Source: an uncultured Clostridia bacterium (lineage in GTDB: Bacteria; Bacillota; Clostridia; Christensenellales; Borkfalkiaceae). From it: a stretch of 40,762 nucleotides of DNA. The DNA lies in assembly GCA_934796775.1 (NCBI GenBank), contig CAKVPH010000017.1, positions 1 to 40,762 on the forward strand, in the 5' to 3' direction. The notes beneath the pieces were generated by a model, which worked only from the letters and a program-made list of their open reading frames with translations, searched no databases and was not told where the DNA came from. Below are positions 24,836 through 32,802 of this stretch, piece by piece. The stretch's first letter is position 1; each line of letters opens with the position of its first letter. A program made the translations under genes and the position numbers.

Positions 24836-25945
24836 TTAACGCAAAAACGGTATTATAATATGATTTTGAACGTACAAATACTCGTCTTTTATGCGAACGC
24901 AGTCGGGCGTGATATCCAAAAACGGCTGATTTTCGGCAATTTCATCTTTATAATCGGTTAAAAAATCGCTTTTAAATGTTTCGCGATATTTTTCAAGTGA
25001 TATTCCTTCGCTCGTGCGAAGCGCGAGCATTATAAATTCCGATTTTATTTCGTCGCCCTGAATGGTTTCGGAAAAAATTTCCGCATATTTGTCGTGCAGC
25101 AGGCAGTGAATGTATTCGTCAAGATTTTCGGTGTTGGTAAATCTGCGATTATTTATGCATGATGACGCCGCAACACCCAGCCCTATATATTCGCCGCGCC
25201 GCCAGTAGTTCAGATTATGGCGCGACTCGTATCCGGGAATTGCAAAGTTCGAAATTTCATAGCGCTTAAACCCGAGATCCGCAAGGTATTTTCTTGCAAA
25301 ATCATACATATCGGCAACCTGTTCTTCGTCGGGCAATTCGCCGTTCAGGTAGGTGGTAAACATAGGCGTGCCTTCTTCGGGCGTTAAGGCATAAACTGAG
25401 ATGTGTTTTGCCCCGCATGAAACTGCAAGATCTATCGTATCTTTAATTTCATCATTTTTTTGGTCTTTTAAACCTATCATTACGTCCGCACTGAAATTTT
25501 TACCTTTTAAAAGGGTAGTGCTGTCTATAAACTGCGCGCTCGTATGTATTCTGTTTAAACTTTTTAGTCTGTCGTCGTGAGCAGATTGTAAACCTAAACT
25601 ATATCTGTTTACGCCGGCAAAGTCGTAAACGGCAACTTTTTCTTTGGTGAGCGTGCCGGGGTTTGCCTCAAGCGTGATTTCTGCGTTTTCGGTAACAGAA
25701 AAATCCTTTTTTATAAGGTTTAAAATCGCGCCTATAAATTTTGCGTCAACAAACGAGGGCGTGCCGCCGCCGAAATAAACGGTGTCAAACGTGATGTTTT
25801 TTAGTTCTTTGCTTCTTGATTGCAGTTCCTTTATAAGGCACGCAAAATATGCTTCGGCTTTTCCGATTTCTTTGGGGTAAGACGCAAAGTCGCAATATGT
25901 GCATTTTGATTTACAAAACGGAATGTGAACGTAAATTCCGGGCAT
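24836..25945 (-). CDS. hemW: Radical SAM heme chaperone HemW
   Basis: A 369-residue HemN-like radical SAM protein. MPGIYVHIPFCKSKCTYCDF holds the CxxxCxxC cluster motif. YFGGGTPS, LEANPGTL, NRYSLGLQS and YEISNFA are HemW-typical. HemW inserts heme into respiratory enzymes and is often misannotated as oxygen-independent coproporphyrinogen oxidase. True HemN has additional residues and greater length. The gene follows lepA as in many Bacillota, but here with 325 bases of repeats between. CGGAG lies upstream of ATG 25945. Confidence 0.92.
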   Translation of the reverse strand: MPGIYVHIPFCKSKCTYCDFASYPKEIGKAEAYFACLIKELQSRSKELKNITFDTVYFGGGTPSFVDAKFIGAILNLIKKDFSVTENAEITLEANPGTLTKEKVAVYDFAGVNRYSLGLQSAHDDRLKSLNRIHTSAQFIDSTTLLKGKNFSADVMIGLKDQKNDEIKDTIDLAVSCGAKHISVYALTPEEGTPMFTTYLNGELPDEEQVADMYDFARKYLADLGFKRYEISNFAIPGYESRHNLNYWRRGEYIGLGVAASSCINNRRFTNTENLDEYIHCLLHDKYAEIFSETIQGDEIKSEFIMLALRTSEGISLEKYRETFKSDFLTDYKDEIAENQPFLDITPDCVRIKDEYLYVQNHIIIPFLR

Positions 25946-26023
25946 TTTATTTCTCCGATGGTGTGATGATTTGATATGATTTTTTTTAGCAAATTAAAGG
26001 CTTAAAAAATATAAAAAGTCCGC

Positions 26024-26039
26024 CTATAAGTTGATTATT
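26024..26039 (+). repeat. Dispersed element copy I
   Basis: CTATAAGTTGATTATT with an A-rich left flank, AAAAAGTCCGC. Confidence 0.78.
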
Positions 26040-26054
26040 AGAGGTTTTATAAAA

Positions 26055-26127
26055 AATTGTAGGGGAAGATAACATCTTCCCGCATAAAGAAAGAAAATAT
26101 AACGAGCGGGCGGATAATATCCGCTCC
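26055..26127. repeat. Mosaic repeat, palindrome-containing fragment
   Basis: TTGTAGGGGAAGATAACATC.. retains GGGAAGAT/ATCTTCCC (26063-26081) and GAGCGG/CCGCTC around GCGGATAATATCCGC (26104-26126). It matches the middle of the tandem repeat. The loop has changed while both stems remain paired. Confidence 0.78.
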
Positions 26128-26152
26128 TGCTCTTATTTGTATAAATATAGGT

Positions 26153-26168
26153 CTATAGGTTGATTATT
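26153..26168 (+). repeat. Dispersed element copy J
   Basis: CTATAGGTTGATTATT, variant core, followed by AAAGCTTTGGGTTATAAAAA as in copies F-H. Confidence 0.75.
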
Positions 26169-26219
26169 AAAGCTTTGGGTTATAAAAAGCTAAAACGTGT
26201 AGTAAACTTATGTTCCCGT

Positions 26220-26262
26220 AAAAAGCTCATAAGAGGCAGCCAAGGGTGCAGCTTCAAGCTGC
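26220..26262. repeat. 3'-end hairpin module, lepA copy
   Basis: AAAAAGCTCATAAGAGGCAG then GCAGCTTCAAGCTGC (26248-26262). The sixth stem pair is T-A here and G-C in the other two copies. It ends eight bases from the lepA stop codon. Confidence 0.78.
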
Positions 26263-26270
26263 CACGCTGC

Positions 26271-28082
26271 CTATTCGGAATCGATTTTTAAAATAGACAT
26301 AAAGGCTTCGGACGGAATTTCAACCGAGCCGAGCTTACGCATTTTTTTCTTGCCTTCTTTTTGTTTTTCAAGCAGTTTTTTCTTTCTGGTTATATCGCCG
26401 CCGTAGCATTTGGCAAGAACGTCTTTTCGGAGTGCTTTAACCGTTTCGCGCGCAATTATTTTTCCACCCACAGCCGCCTGCACGGGAATTTCAAACATCT
26501 GGCGCGGGATAACTTCTTTAAGTTTTTCGGCAATAGCTCTGCCGCGCGCATAGGCTTTATCTTTATGCACTATAACCGAAAGCGCATCGCAGATATCGCC
26601 GTTTAAATACATATCAAGTTTAACCAGCTCGCTGACCTGATATCCGCAGAGTTCGTAATCAAGCGAAGCATAACCGCGCGTGCGTGATTTTAATCCGTCA
26701 AAGAAATCGAAAATAATTTCGTTAAGCGGCAGCTTGTATAAAATGCATACGCGCTTGGTGTCTATATAGTCCATTGTAATAAGCTCGCCGCGCTTTTCCA
26801 CGCACAAATCCATGATTGCGCCGATGTATTCCGGAGGGCTGTAAATGCTCGCTTTAATCATCGGCTCTTCAATATGATCTATTTCGGACGCGTCGGGGAG
26901 TTTAGACGGGTTGTTTACAATAATCATTTCGCCGCCGTTTTTATAAACTTTATACGAAACGCCGGGGGTGGTGGTTATAATGTCCAAATCGAACTCGCGC
27001 TCTATTCGCTGCTGAACTATTTCCATATGGAGCAGCCCCAAAAATCCGCATCTGAATCCGAAGCCCAAAGCCATAGAGTTATCCGGCTCGAACGAAAGTG
27101 CCGCGTCGTTGAGTTTTAGTTTTAAAAGAGCTTCTTTAAGATCGTTGAACTTTGAACCGTCCAAAGGATAAACGCCCGAAAACACTACAGGCAATGCTTT
27201 TTTATAACCGGGTAACGGCTCGCTTGCGGGATTGTCCACAAGAGTTATGGTATCGCCAACGTTGGTGTCCTCAACGCTTTTAATGCTTGCGGCGATATAG
27301 CCTACGTCGCCAGAATACAGCCGCGCGCAGGGCGTAAGTTTTGGGGAAAACGTTCCGACTTCGGTTACTTCAAACTGTTTGTCCGAAATAAAAGTGCGAA
27401 TTTTATCGCCTGCCGCAACCTGACCGTCCTTTATTCTTACAAAGCATATTACGCCTTTAAAGTTATCGTAATACGAATCGAAAATCAACGCTTTAAGCGG
27501 CGCATCGTCGTCGCCTTCGGGCGCAGGGACGTTTTTTACTATATCTTCCAGAACCTCGTCTATGTTTATGCCGTTCTTTGCGGAAATTCTCGGCGCAGTC
27601 GAAGCGTCAAGCCCGATAACGTCTTCTATTTCCTTGGCTATTTCGTCCGGTCTTGCGCTCGCAAGGTCAATTTTGTTTATAACGGGCAAAATTTCAAGGT
27701 CGTTATCGAGTGCCAGATAGCAGTTTGCAAGCGTTTGTGCTTCTATTCCTTGCGTTGCGTCAACGATCAGAATCGCGCCTTCGCATGCGGCAAGCGAGCG
27801 TGACACTTCGTATGAAAAGTCAACGTGTCCCGGGGTGTCTATAAGGTTGAACTTATACTCTTCGCCGTCTTTAGCGTTGTAATACATGGTTACGGGCGTA
27901 AGTTTAATGGTTATTCCGCGTTCGCGCTCTAAGTCCATAGAGTCTAAAAGCTGATTTTCCATATCGCGCTTTGAAACTTGCCCCGTCATTTCAATAAGCC
28001 TGTCCGCAAGCGTAGATTTTCCGTGGTCAATGTGCGCCACTATACAGAAATTTCGTATGTGATTCTTTTTTATTCTCGCCAT
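26271..28082 (-). CDS. lepA: Elongation factor 4 (LepA), back-translocating GTPase
   Basis: A 603-residue translational GTPase of normal length. G1 is AHIDHGKST (16-24), G2 RERGIT, G3 DTPGHVDF, G4 NKID. Domain II, the EF-G-like III and V domains, and the LepA-specific C-terminal domain (EKLKEVIPRQMFEIPVQAAVGGKIIARE, KCYGGDITRKKKLLEKQKEGKKKMR) all follow. It acts on ribosomes, affecting initiation and assembly or stalled elongation. It has its own promoter, divergent from the GDPD gene. No strong Shine-Dalgarno motif (GTGAGAAAAAT) precedes the ATG. Confidence 0.97.
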   Translation of the reverse strand: MARIKKNHIRNFCIVAHIDHGKSTLADRLIEMTGQVSKRDMENQLLDSMDLERERGITIKLTPVTMYYNAKDGEEYKFNLIDTPGHVDFSYEVSRSLAACEGAILIVDATQGIEAQTLANCYLALDNDLEILPVINKIDLASARPDEIAKEIEDVIGLDASTAPRISAKNGINIDEVLEDIVKNVPAPEGDDDAPLKALIFDSYYDNFKGVICFVRIKDGQVAAGDKIRTFISDKQFEVTEVGTFSPKLTPCARLYSGDVGYIAASIKSVEDTNVGDTITLVDNPASEPLPGYKKALPVVFSGVYPLDGSKFNDLKEALLKLKLNDAALSFEPDNSMALGFGFRCGFLGLLHMEIVQQRIEREFDLDIITTTPGVSYKVYKNGGEMIIVNNPSKLPDASEIDHIEEPMIKASIYSPPEYIGAIMDLCVEKRGELITMDYIDTKRVCILYKLPLNEIIFDFFDGLKSRTRGYASLDYELCGYQVSELVKLDMYLNGDICDALSVIVHKDKAYARGRAIAEKLKEVIPRQMFEIPVQAAVGGKIIARETVKALRKDVLAKCYGGDITRKKKLLEKQKEGKKKMRKLGSVEIPSEAFMSILKIDSE

Positions 28083-28151
28083 ATTTTTCTCACAATTTAT
28101 AGTAGTTTATTTGAATTCGGGTTTAAAAAAATAATTTAAATATAATAATCT

Positions 28152-28180
28152 ATTATATATTTTTTAATATAAAATAGCAA
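28152..28180 (-). promoter_or_regulatory. Promoter of lepA
   Basis: Minus-strand TTGCTA (complement of 28175-28180), 17-base spacer, TATAAT (complement of 28152-28157). Confidence 0.6.
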
Positions 28181-28188
28181 GCGCTTGC
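28177..28188. promoter_or_regulatory. Palindromic operator between divergent promoters (LacI/CcpA-like)
   Basis: Perfect 12-base palindrome GCAAGCGCTTGC. With its flanks it is one base off a catabolite-responsive (cre) consensus. It overlaps the -35 elements of both the lepA and the GDPD promoter. Confidence 0.5.
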
Positions 28189-28213
28189 AAGCAATTTATT
28201 TTTAGTGTATAAT
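28185..28213 (+). promoter_or_regulatory. Promoter of the GDPD gene
   Basis: TTGCAA at 28185-28190, 17-base spacer, TATAAT at 28208-28213. A leader of about 100 bases follows, with a CCGC/GCGG stem and no recognised riboswitch. Confidence 0.68.
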
Positions 28214-28318
28214 ATTATTTGACCGCAAAATGCGGCGGGGATTTCATTCCACATCGCTAAATAGTATAAGTTTGGTACAATAAACCGGGGTTATGCCCTT
28301 AAAAATAAAAGGAAAAAT

Positions 28319-29035
28319 ATGAAAAGCAGAGTTGGTAAAGACAGTTGGATAAGGGTAAAACCCATAGCTCACAGAGGTTTACACAACGAAACCGCGGGTG
28401 AAAACTCGCGTTCGGCATACGAAAACGCAATAAAAAACGGCTATCCCATCGAAATGGACGTTCAGCTTACCAAGGATAAAGTAGCCGTTTGTTTTCACGA
28501 CGATAATTTAAAACGTGTAACCGGTATGGACGCGCTTATCCGGGATAAAACATACGACGAAATTAAGAATTTACAAATCTGCGGCACGTCGGATACCATA
28601 ATGAAATTTGACGAATTTTTAAAATTCGTAGACGGGCGTACTCCGCTTTTGATTGAAATCAAACAACAGCGCGACGGAAAAAACAGCGGAATAGAAAAAA
28701 TCGTATGCGATTTATTAGACGGATATAAAGGGGAATTTGCAATTCAGTCATTCGATCCGTTTATTATGATGAGAGTAAGAAAACTCCGCCCGAATTTTTT
28801 ACGCGGTCAGCTTGGCGGCGCACGCAAAGGCTCTATGGCTTACGTTAAATACGTCGTTGTAAGAAAACTTTTGTTAAATTGCCTTTCTAAACCGGATTTT
28901 ATAAACTATGTTATAGAAGAATTTCCGCTTAAAACTTCGCTTCCCGTAATGCGCTGGACTATCAACACCAAAGAGCGTGAAGCTATTGCATTAAAGGCGG
29001 GGCATAATATTGTATTTGAAAATATTATTCCTTAA
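28319..29035 (+). CDS. Glycerophosphodiester phosphodiesterase
   Basis: A 238-residue UgpQ-type GDPD without signal peptide, hence cytosolic. The catalytic set is His18-Arg19 (AHRG), Glu45 and Asp47 (EMDVQLTKD) and His60 (FHDDNLKRVTG), with LIEIKQQ and MRWTINTKE further on. It hydrolyses deacylated phospholipids to glycerol-3-phosphate and an alcohol. AAAAGGAAAAAT precedes the ATG. It is controlled from a promoter divergent to lepA with a palindrome between. No transporter is adjacent, so substrates may come from internal lipid turnover. Confidence 0.92.
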   Translation: MKSRVGKDSWIRVKPIAHRGLHNETAGENSRSAYENAIKNGYPIEMDVQLTKDKVAVCFHDDNLKRVTGMDALIRDKTYDEIKNLQICGTSDTIMKFDEFLKFVDGRTPLLIEIKQQRDGKNSGIEKIVCDLLDGYKGEFAIQSFDPFIMMRVRKLRPNFLRGQLGGARKGSMAYVKYVVVRKLLLNCLSKPDFINYVIEEFPLKTSLPVMRWTINTKEREAIALKAGHNIVFENIIP

Positions 29036-29043
29036 AAATCGGT

Positions 29044-29059
29044 CTATAAGTTGATTATC
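29044..29059 (+). repeat. Dispersed element copy K
   Basis: CTATAAGTTGATTATC between convergent genes, followed by AGCTATTTTTT and then a separate terminator. Confidence 0.8.
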
Positions 29060-29079
29060 AGCTATTTTTTAAAAAAAAC

Positions 29080-29116
29080 AAGGTCGCAAGTTTTATTTTT
29101 ACTTGCGACCTTTTAT
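29080..29116. terminator. Bidirectional terminator between GDPD and GNAT genes
   Basis: Perfect 12-base stem AAGGTCGCAAGT / ACTTGCGACCTT with A-run before and T-run after. It serves both convergent genes. Confidence 0.85.
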
Positions 29117-29137
29117 CGTTTATTCGTTTATAAACTT

Positions 29138-29593
29138 TTACTCTTTTTCGGGCTTAACTTTGTACATATAAAGCAAACTTTTACTTAAATAAATAATGTT
29201 ATTGCGCTCGTCGTTTATGGTAAAACCAAGCGCTTTAAAAAACGAAAGTGCTATTGTATTATCGTTGTCACATTCACATATAAGTGCCGCTATAAGTCGA
29301 TTAACGGCTCTTTGCATTATCGCAACCATTATTAAACTGCCGTTTTTATCCCGCCTGAAATCTTTTGAAACGTATATATTATCGACTTTTACAATGCCCG
29401 ATAACAACGCCGTGGTTTTTGAATAGCCTAAAACGTTTTCGTTTTCGTCAAAACAAATAAGATATTCGCTCGGCTCGCTTAAATTGTTTAAGTCGCTTGA
29501 AAGTCCGTCTGAAACGTTTTTACCAAGCTCTTTATTAACAAAGTCTGAAAGTTTTTGTTTGTACTCTTCTTTATATGCGGTGATTCTTACCAT
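29138..29593 (-). CDS. GNAT-family N-acetyltransferase carrying an in-frame repeat copy
   Basis: A 151-residue GNAT-like protein. VDNIYVSKDFRRDKNGSLIM stands where the acetyl-CoA loop (R/QxxGxG/A) lies, although the second glycine pattern is degenerate. CDNDNTIALSFFKALGF is the classical motif B. Residues RAVNRLIAALI are encoded by a copy of the dispersed element. The helix length still fits the fold without an indel. The substrate is unknown. AAAGGAAAG precedes ATG 29593, and a promoter lies about 85 bases upstream. It is convergent with GDPD. Confidence 0.78.
   Translation of the reverse strand: MVRITAYKEEYKQKLSDFVNKELGKNVSDGLSSDLNNLSEPSEYLICFDENENVLGYSKTTALLSGIVKVDNIYVSKDFRRDKNGSLIMVAIMQRAVNRLIAALICECDNDNTIALSFFKALGFTINDERNNIIYLSKSLLYMYKVKPEKE
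29290..29305 (+). repeat. Dispersed element copy L, inside a coding sequence
   Basis: CTATAAGTCGATTAAC with flanking GCCG and GGC. It matches the consensus at 15 of 16 core bases and is read on the minus strand as codons for VNRLIAA. Confidence 0.8.
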
Positions 29594-29675
29594 AACTTTC
29601 CTTTATCTGCAAAAAATGCGCTGTTAAATTTATAAATGGCACTACTAAATGCCGTTAAAACGATGCAACAAGATA

Positions 29676-29704
29676 ATTTTAACCCGTACGCAAAAAAAAG
29701 TCAA
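29676..29704 (-). promoter_or_regulatory. Promoter of the GNAT gene
   Basis: Minus-strand TTGACT (complement of 29699-29704), 17-base spacer, TAAAAT (complement of 29676-29681). Confidence 0.6.
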
Positions 29705-29799
29705 GCTTTGCCGCTTCTTTTATAGCAAGCCTTATATAAAAAAATTTTAAGAATTTTATAAAAAACGTTTGTAATAATTTGTTTTTGATAAAAAAACGC

Positions 29800-29829
29800 T
29801 TGACAAGCTTTTTTACTTTACGGTATAAT
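29800..29829 (+). promoter_or_regulatory. Promoter of the ylxM-ffh operon
   Basis: Perfect TTGACA (29800-29805) and TATAAT (29824-29829) with an 18-base spacer, 37 bases before ylxM. Confidence 0.75.
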
Positions 29830-29866
29830 CGCAGATGTAAAGCAAAACGGCTTTACAGGAGCCGAT

Positions 29867-30232
29867 ATGGAAGGAAAAGATTTTACCGTTTATTATCTTT
29901 ACGGGTTATACGGAACGCTGCTTACCGAAAAACAGCAGGAGATAATCGAAGATTATTTCGGGCTTGATTTATCTCTCGGTGAAATTGCGGAAATAAGGAA
30001 AATTTCGCGGCAGGCGGTAAACGATGCGCTATGTAACGCAAAAGAACAACTTTTTCATTATGAAGAAAAACTTAAAACGGCTGAAAAAATCAAAAAGATT
30101 TGTAAAATTTTAGAGCGGCTCGAAAAGTGCGAAGGAGAAGATAATGCCGAAAATAATGCCGTGCAAAACAAAAACGGCAAAAAGATCGGCGAAGAAATTA
30201 AAAAAATCTTAGAAATTACGGAGGGCAAATAA
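29867..30232 (+). CDS. ylxM: YlxM-family SRP-associated helix-turn-helix protein
   Basis: A 121-residue YlxM/p13-type protein with a sigma-70 region-4-like HTH: LYGTLLTEKQQEIIEDYFG, DLSLGEIAEIRKISRQAVNDALCNAKEQL. In Bacillota it is encoded directly before ffh and is reported to affect SRP GTPase cycling. CAGGAG lies five bases before the ATG. The stop overlaps the ffh start (TAATG). The Lys/Glu-rich tail is variable. Confidence 0.88.
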   Translation: MEGKDFTVYYLYGLYGTLLTEKQQEIIEDYFGLDLSLGEIAEIRKISRQAVNDALCNAKEQLFHYEEKLKTAEKIKKICKILERLEKCEGEDNAENNAVQNKNGKKIGEEIKKILEITEGK

Positions 30233-31545
30233 TGGCGGTTTTTTCTTCGCTCGGCGAGAAACTCAACCACGTTTTCTCAAAACTCACCAAGCGCGGCAAG
30301 CTTACTGAACTTGAAATCAGGCAAGCCATGCGCGAAATACGTATTGCTCTTCTCGAAGCGGACGTCAATTTAGGAGTAGTCAAAAAATTTGTTGCCGACG
30401 TGTCCGAAAAGGCTGTCGGACAAGATATACTAAAGAGTTTAAGTCCCGCCCAGCAGGTTATAAAAATAGTAAACGACGAACTTGTAGAGCTTATGGGCAG
30501 CACGAACAGCAAACTTGCCGTTTCGTCTAACCCGCCCACCGTCGTTATGATGTGCGGACTTCAGGGCGCAGGTAAAACCACGCTCTGCGCAAAACTCGGA
30601 ATGTTACTTAAAAAACAGGGCAAAAAGCCGCTGCTTGCGGCAGGCGACGTATATCGTCCCGCGGCAATAGATCAGTTAAAAACTGTTGGCGAAAAAGCCG
30701 GTTGCGAAGTTTTCTCCTTAGGTCAGGGCGATCCCGTAAATATTGCGGTTAAAGCTATCGAGCATGCAAAACGTTTTGGGTTCGATTACGTTATTATAGA
30801 TACGGCGGGCAGACTTCAGATAGACGAAAAGCTCATGCAAGAGCTTGAAAACATAAAAAACGCCGTTCATCCGGACGAAATTTTACTTACCGTAGACTCG
30901 ATGACAGGTCAGGTTGCGGTTGACGTTGCCGAAACTTTTAATAACAGACTTGACGTTACCGGCGTTGTTTTAACCAAGCTCGACGGCGATACCCGCGGCG
31001 GCGCGTGTCTTTCGATAAAAGCGGTTACGGGTAAACCTATCAAGTTTGCGGGCGTTGGCGAAAAGCTCGGAGATCTTGAACCTTTTTATCCCGACAGAAT
31101 GGCAAAGCGCATTTTGGGAATGGGCGACGTTTTAACCATTATCGAAAAAGCGCAACAGGCGGTTACCGAAGAGGACGCCAAAAAGATGGAAAAGAAACTA
31201 AGAGAGAACTCTTTTAACTTAGAAGATTATCTCGAACAGTTTTCTATGATAAAGAAGATGGGCGGTTTCGGCAGCATACTAAATATGATGCCCGGGATGA
31301 ACAAGATAAAAGAAGGCGATATAGACGAGAAAAAGGTCGAACGCATAAAAGCCGTTATTTTATCGATGACTCCGCGTGAACGCAGAAACCCCGACGTACT
31401 CAACTATTCGCGTAAAATGCGCGTCGCAAAGGGCAGCGGCTCTACCATTCAGGAAGTAAACTCTTTGCTTAAACAGTACGAACAGACCAAACAAATGATG
31501 AAACAGTTTAAAAACAAGGGCGGTAAGATGCCGTTCAAGTTTTAA
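30232..31545 (+). CDS. ffh: Signal recognition particle protein Ffh
   Basis: A 437-residue SRP54 GTPase. The N domain is followed by the G domain, with G1 GLQGAGKTT (109-117), then DTAGR, TKLDGD and the GVGEKLGDLEPF closing loop. A Met-rich M domain follows (MIKKMGGFGSILNMMPGMNK, MTPRERRNPDVLNYSRKMRVAKGSG), which binds signal sequences and 4.5S/6S RNA. Length is near the usual 440-450. It delivers nascent membrane proteins to FtsY/Sec. It is translationally coupled to ylxM. Confidence 0.97.
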   Translation: MAVFSSLGEKLNHVFSKLTKRGKLTELEIRQAMREIRIALLEADVNLGVVKKFVADVSEKAVGQDILKSLSPAQQVIKIVNDELVELMGSTNSKLAVSSNPPTVVMMCGLQGAGKTTLCAKLGMLLKKQGKKPLLAAGDVYRPAAIDQLKTVGEKAGCEVFSLGQGDPVNIAVKAIEHAKRFGFDYVIIDTAGRLQIDEKLMQELENIKNAVHPDEILLTVDSMTGQVAVDVAETFNNRLDVTGVVLTKLDGDTRGGACLSIKAVTGKPIKFAGVGEKLGDLEPFYPDRMAKRILGMGDVLTIIEKAQQAVTEEDAKKMEKKLRENSFNLEDYLEQFSMIKKMGGFGSILNMMPGMNKIKEGDIDEKKVERIKAVILSMTPRERRNPDVLNYSRKMRVAKGSGSTIQEVNSLLKQYEQTKQMMKQFKNKGGKMPFKF

Positions 31546-31613
31546 ATAAACTTTCCCGTAAGGGTAAGGCTTTATAAAAAATAAAAATAATTTAATTTCC
31601 GGAGGAAATAAAA

Positions 31614-31910
31614 ATGGCAGTAAAAATGAGATTGACCAGAATGGGCGACAAGAAGAGCCCTTTCTATCGTATCGTAGTTGTTGATTCGAGAGTAGCTCGC
31701 GACGGTAAGTATATCGACAAAGTCGGTCACTACAACCCCATAAGCGATCCTGCTGAAATCGTTATCGATGCGGATAAGGCTAAAGACTGGCTTGCTAAAG
31801 GCGTTCAGCCGACCGAAACCGTAAGAGCGCTTCTTATCAAGACCGGCGTTATCGAAAAGCCCGCTAAGCTCTCTCCTTCAAAAACCAACCCCAAGAAGAA
31901 AAAAGACTAA
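31614..31910 (+). CDS. rpsP: Ribosomal protein bS16
   Basis: A 98-residue small-subunit protein. MAVKMRLTRMGDKKSPFYRIVVVDSR and GRDGKYI-like blocks are diagnostic, and the C-terminus is basic (SKTNPKKKKD). It helps 30S assembly. GGAGG lies eight bases before the ATG. Codon use is strongly biased, as expected for a highly expressed gene. Confidence 0.97.
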   Translation: MAVKMRLTRMGDKKSPFYRIVVVDSRVARDGKYIDKVGHYNPISDPAEIVIDADKAKDWLAKGVQPTETVRALLIKTGVIEKPAKLSPSKTNPKKKKD

Positions 31911-32040
31911 TTTAATCGATTTTTTGCTTTTAGTTTTTAAACTTTTTAAAAAATTTTACAAAAGAAAAAAAATGGCGTACAATTTTTAAACGCATATTTT
32001 TAGTGTAAAATTTAACGGTTGACGTTTGTGGAGAATTGAT

Positions 32041-32298
32041 ATGAACGAAATGATTGATTTAATTAAGTATATCGTAGGAACTTTTGCCGAGAAACCCGAG
32101 GACGTGGAATACCGCGTTGAAGATCGCGGCGGAGTTATCGACGTCACGATTGTTCTTGACGAAGACGATATGGGTAAGGTTATCGGCCGTCAGGGCAAGA
32201 TAGCAAAAGCTTTGAGAACGATTGTTAAGGCTGCATCTGTTAAGAGCGGACTTAAATACAATATCGAGATCAAAGAAAAAAGCGAAATGGCAGATTGA
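32041..32298 (+). CDS. khpA: KH-domain RNA-binding protein KhpA
   Basis: An 85-residue single KH-domain protein (YlqC/KhpA). The GxxG loop is VIGRQGKIAKALR, after VTIVLDEDDMG. KhpA partners with KhpB in Bacillota to bind RNA and influence cell division and envelope. ATG 32041 is chosen because GGAG lies nine bases upstream and MNEMIDLIKYI is the family start; an in-frame ATG at 32026 is less likely. It sits between rpsP and rimM, the usual order. Confidence 0.92.
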   Translation: MNEMIDLIKYIVGTFAEKPEDVEYRVEDRGGVIDVTIVLDEDDMGKVIGRQGKIAKALRTIVKAASVKSGLKYNIEIKEKSEMAD

Positions 32299-32304
32299 TC
32301 CGTT

Positions 32305-32802
32305 ATGGATAAATTGCTTATCGGAATAATTGTCAAGCCGCAGGGCATAAAAGGCGAGGTAAAGGTAAAACTCTTCACCGACGGCTTTGAGTCCGTAAGC
32401 GGCTTGAAAGAAATTTTTATAGACGACGTCGCCTATCCAGTGCTGAAAATGCGCTGCGATAAGGACGTCTTTATGCTTTTACGCGGAATTGCGGACAGAA
32501 ACGCCGCCGAACTGCTCAGACAAAAACAGGTTTACGCCGATAAGGACGCCGTCAAACGCCCCAAAGGCAGGTATTTTATCTGCGATGTTCTGGGCTGTTT
32601 TATCGCCTTTGAGGACGGCGAAGTCTTTGGTAAAGTTACCGATATTTTGTCCGGCAGAACGGATATTTATTACGTTGAAACCAAAAACGGAAAGGCATTA
32701 TTTCCGCTTATAAAAAGCCTTGGCGCGCGTTTTGATATTCCCGCCCGCACGATAACCGTAAACAAACAAGAGTTTTTAAACGAGGTTCGCTATGAGGATT
32801 GA
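32305..32802 (+). CDS. rimM: 16S rRNA processing protein RimM
   Basis: A 165-residue ribosome maturation factor. The N-terminal barrel carries LIGIIVKPQGIKGEVKVKLFTD. The C-terminal PRC domain carries FGKVTDILSGRTDIYYVETKNGKALFPL. It binds S19 during 30S head maturation. It starts seven bases after khpA and overlaps trmD by 11 bases, indicating coupling. Confidence 0.95.
   Translation: MDKLLIGIIVKPQGIKGEVKVKLFTDGFESVSGLKEIFIDDVAYPVLKMRCDKDVFMLLRGIADRNAAELLRQKQVYADKDAVKRPKGRYFICDVLGCFIAFEDGEVFGKVTDILSGRTDIYYVETKNGKALFPLIKSLGARFDIPARTITVNKQEFLNEVRYED

Larger units (their letters stand above)
25946..26270. other. Repeat-filled gap between lepA and hemW
   Basis: 325 bases without a gene. In order it holds the hemW leader, element copy I, a mosaic fragment with two palindromes, element copy J and the 3'-end hairpin module touching the lepA stop. 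Confidence 0.75.

Noticed and set aside
24790..24840. Direct repeat AGCTATAAT near the hemW 3' end as a regulatory site
   Set aside because: Only two short units, and they could arise by slippage.
28214..28318. Riboswitch in the GDPD leader
   Set aside because: A small stem and conserved-looking bases are present, but no known aptamer signature could be matched.
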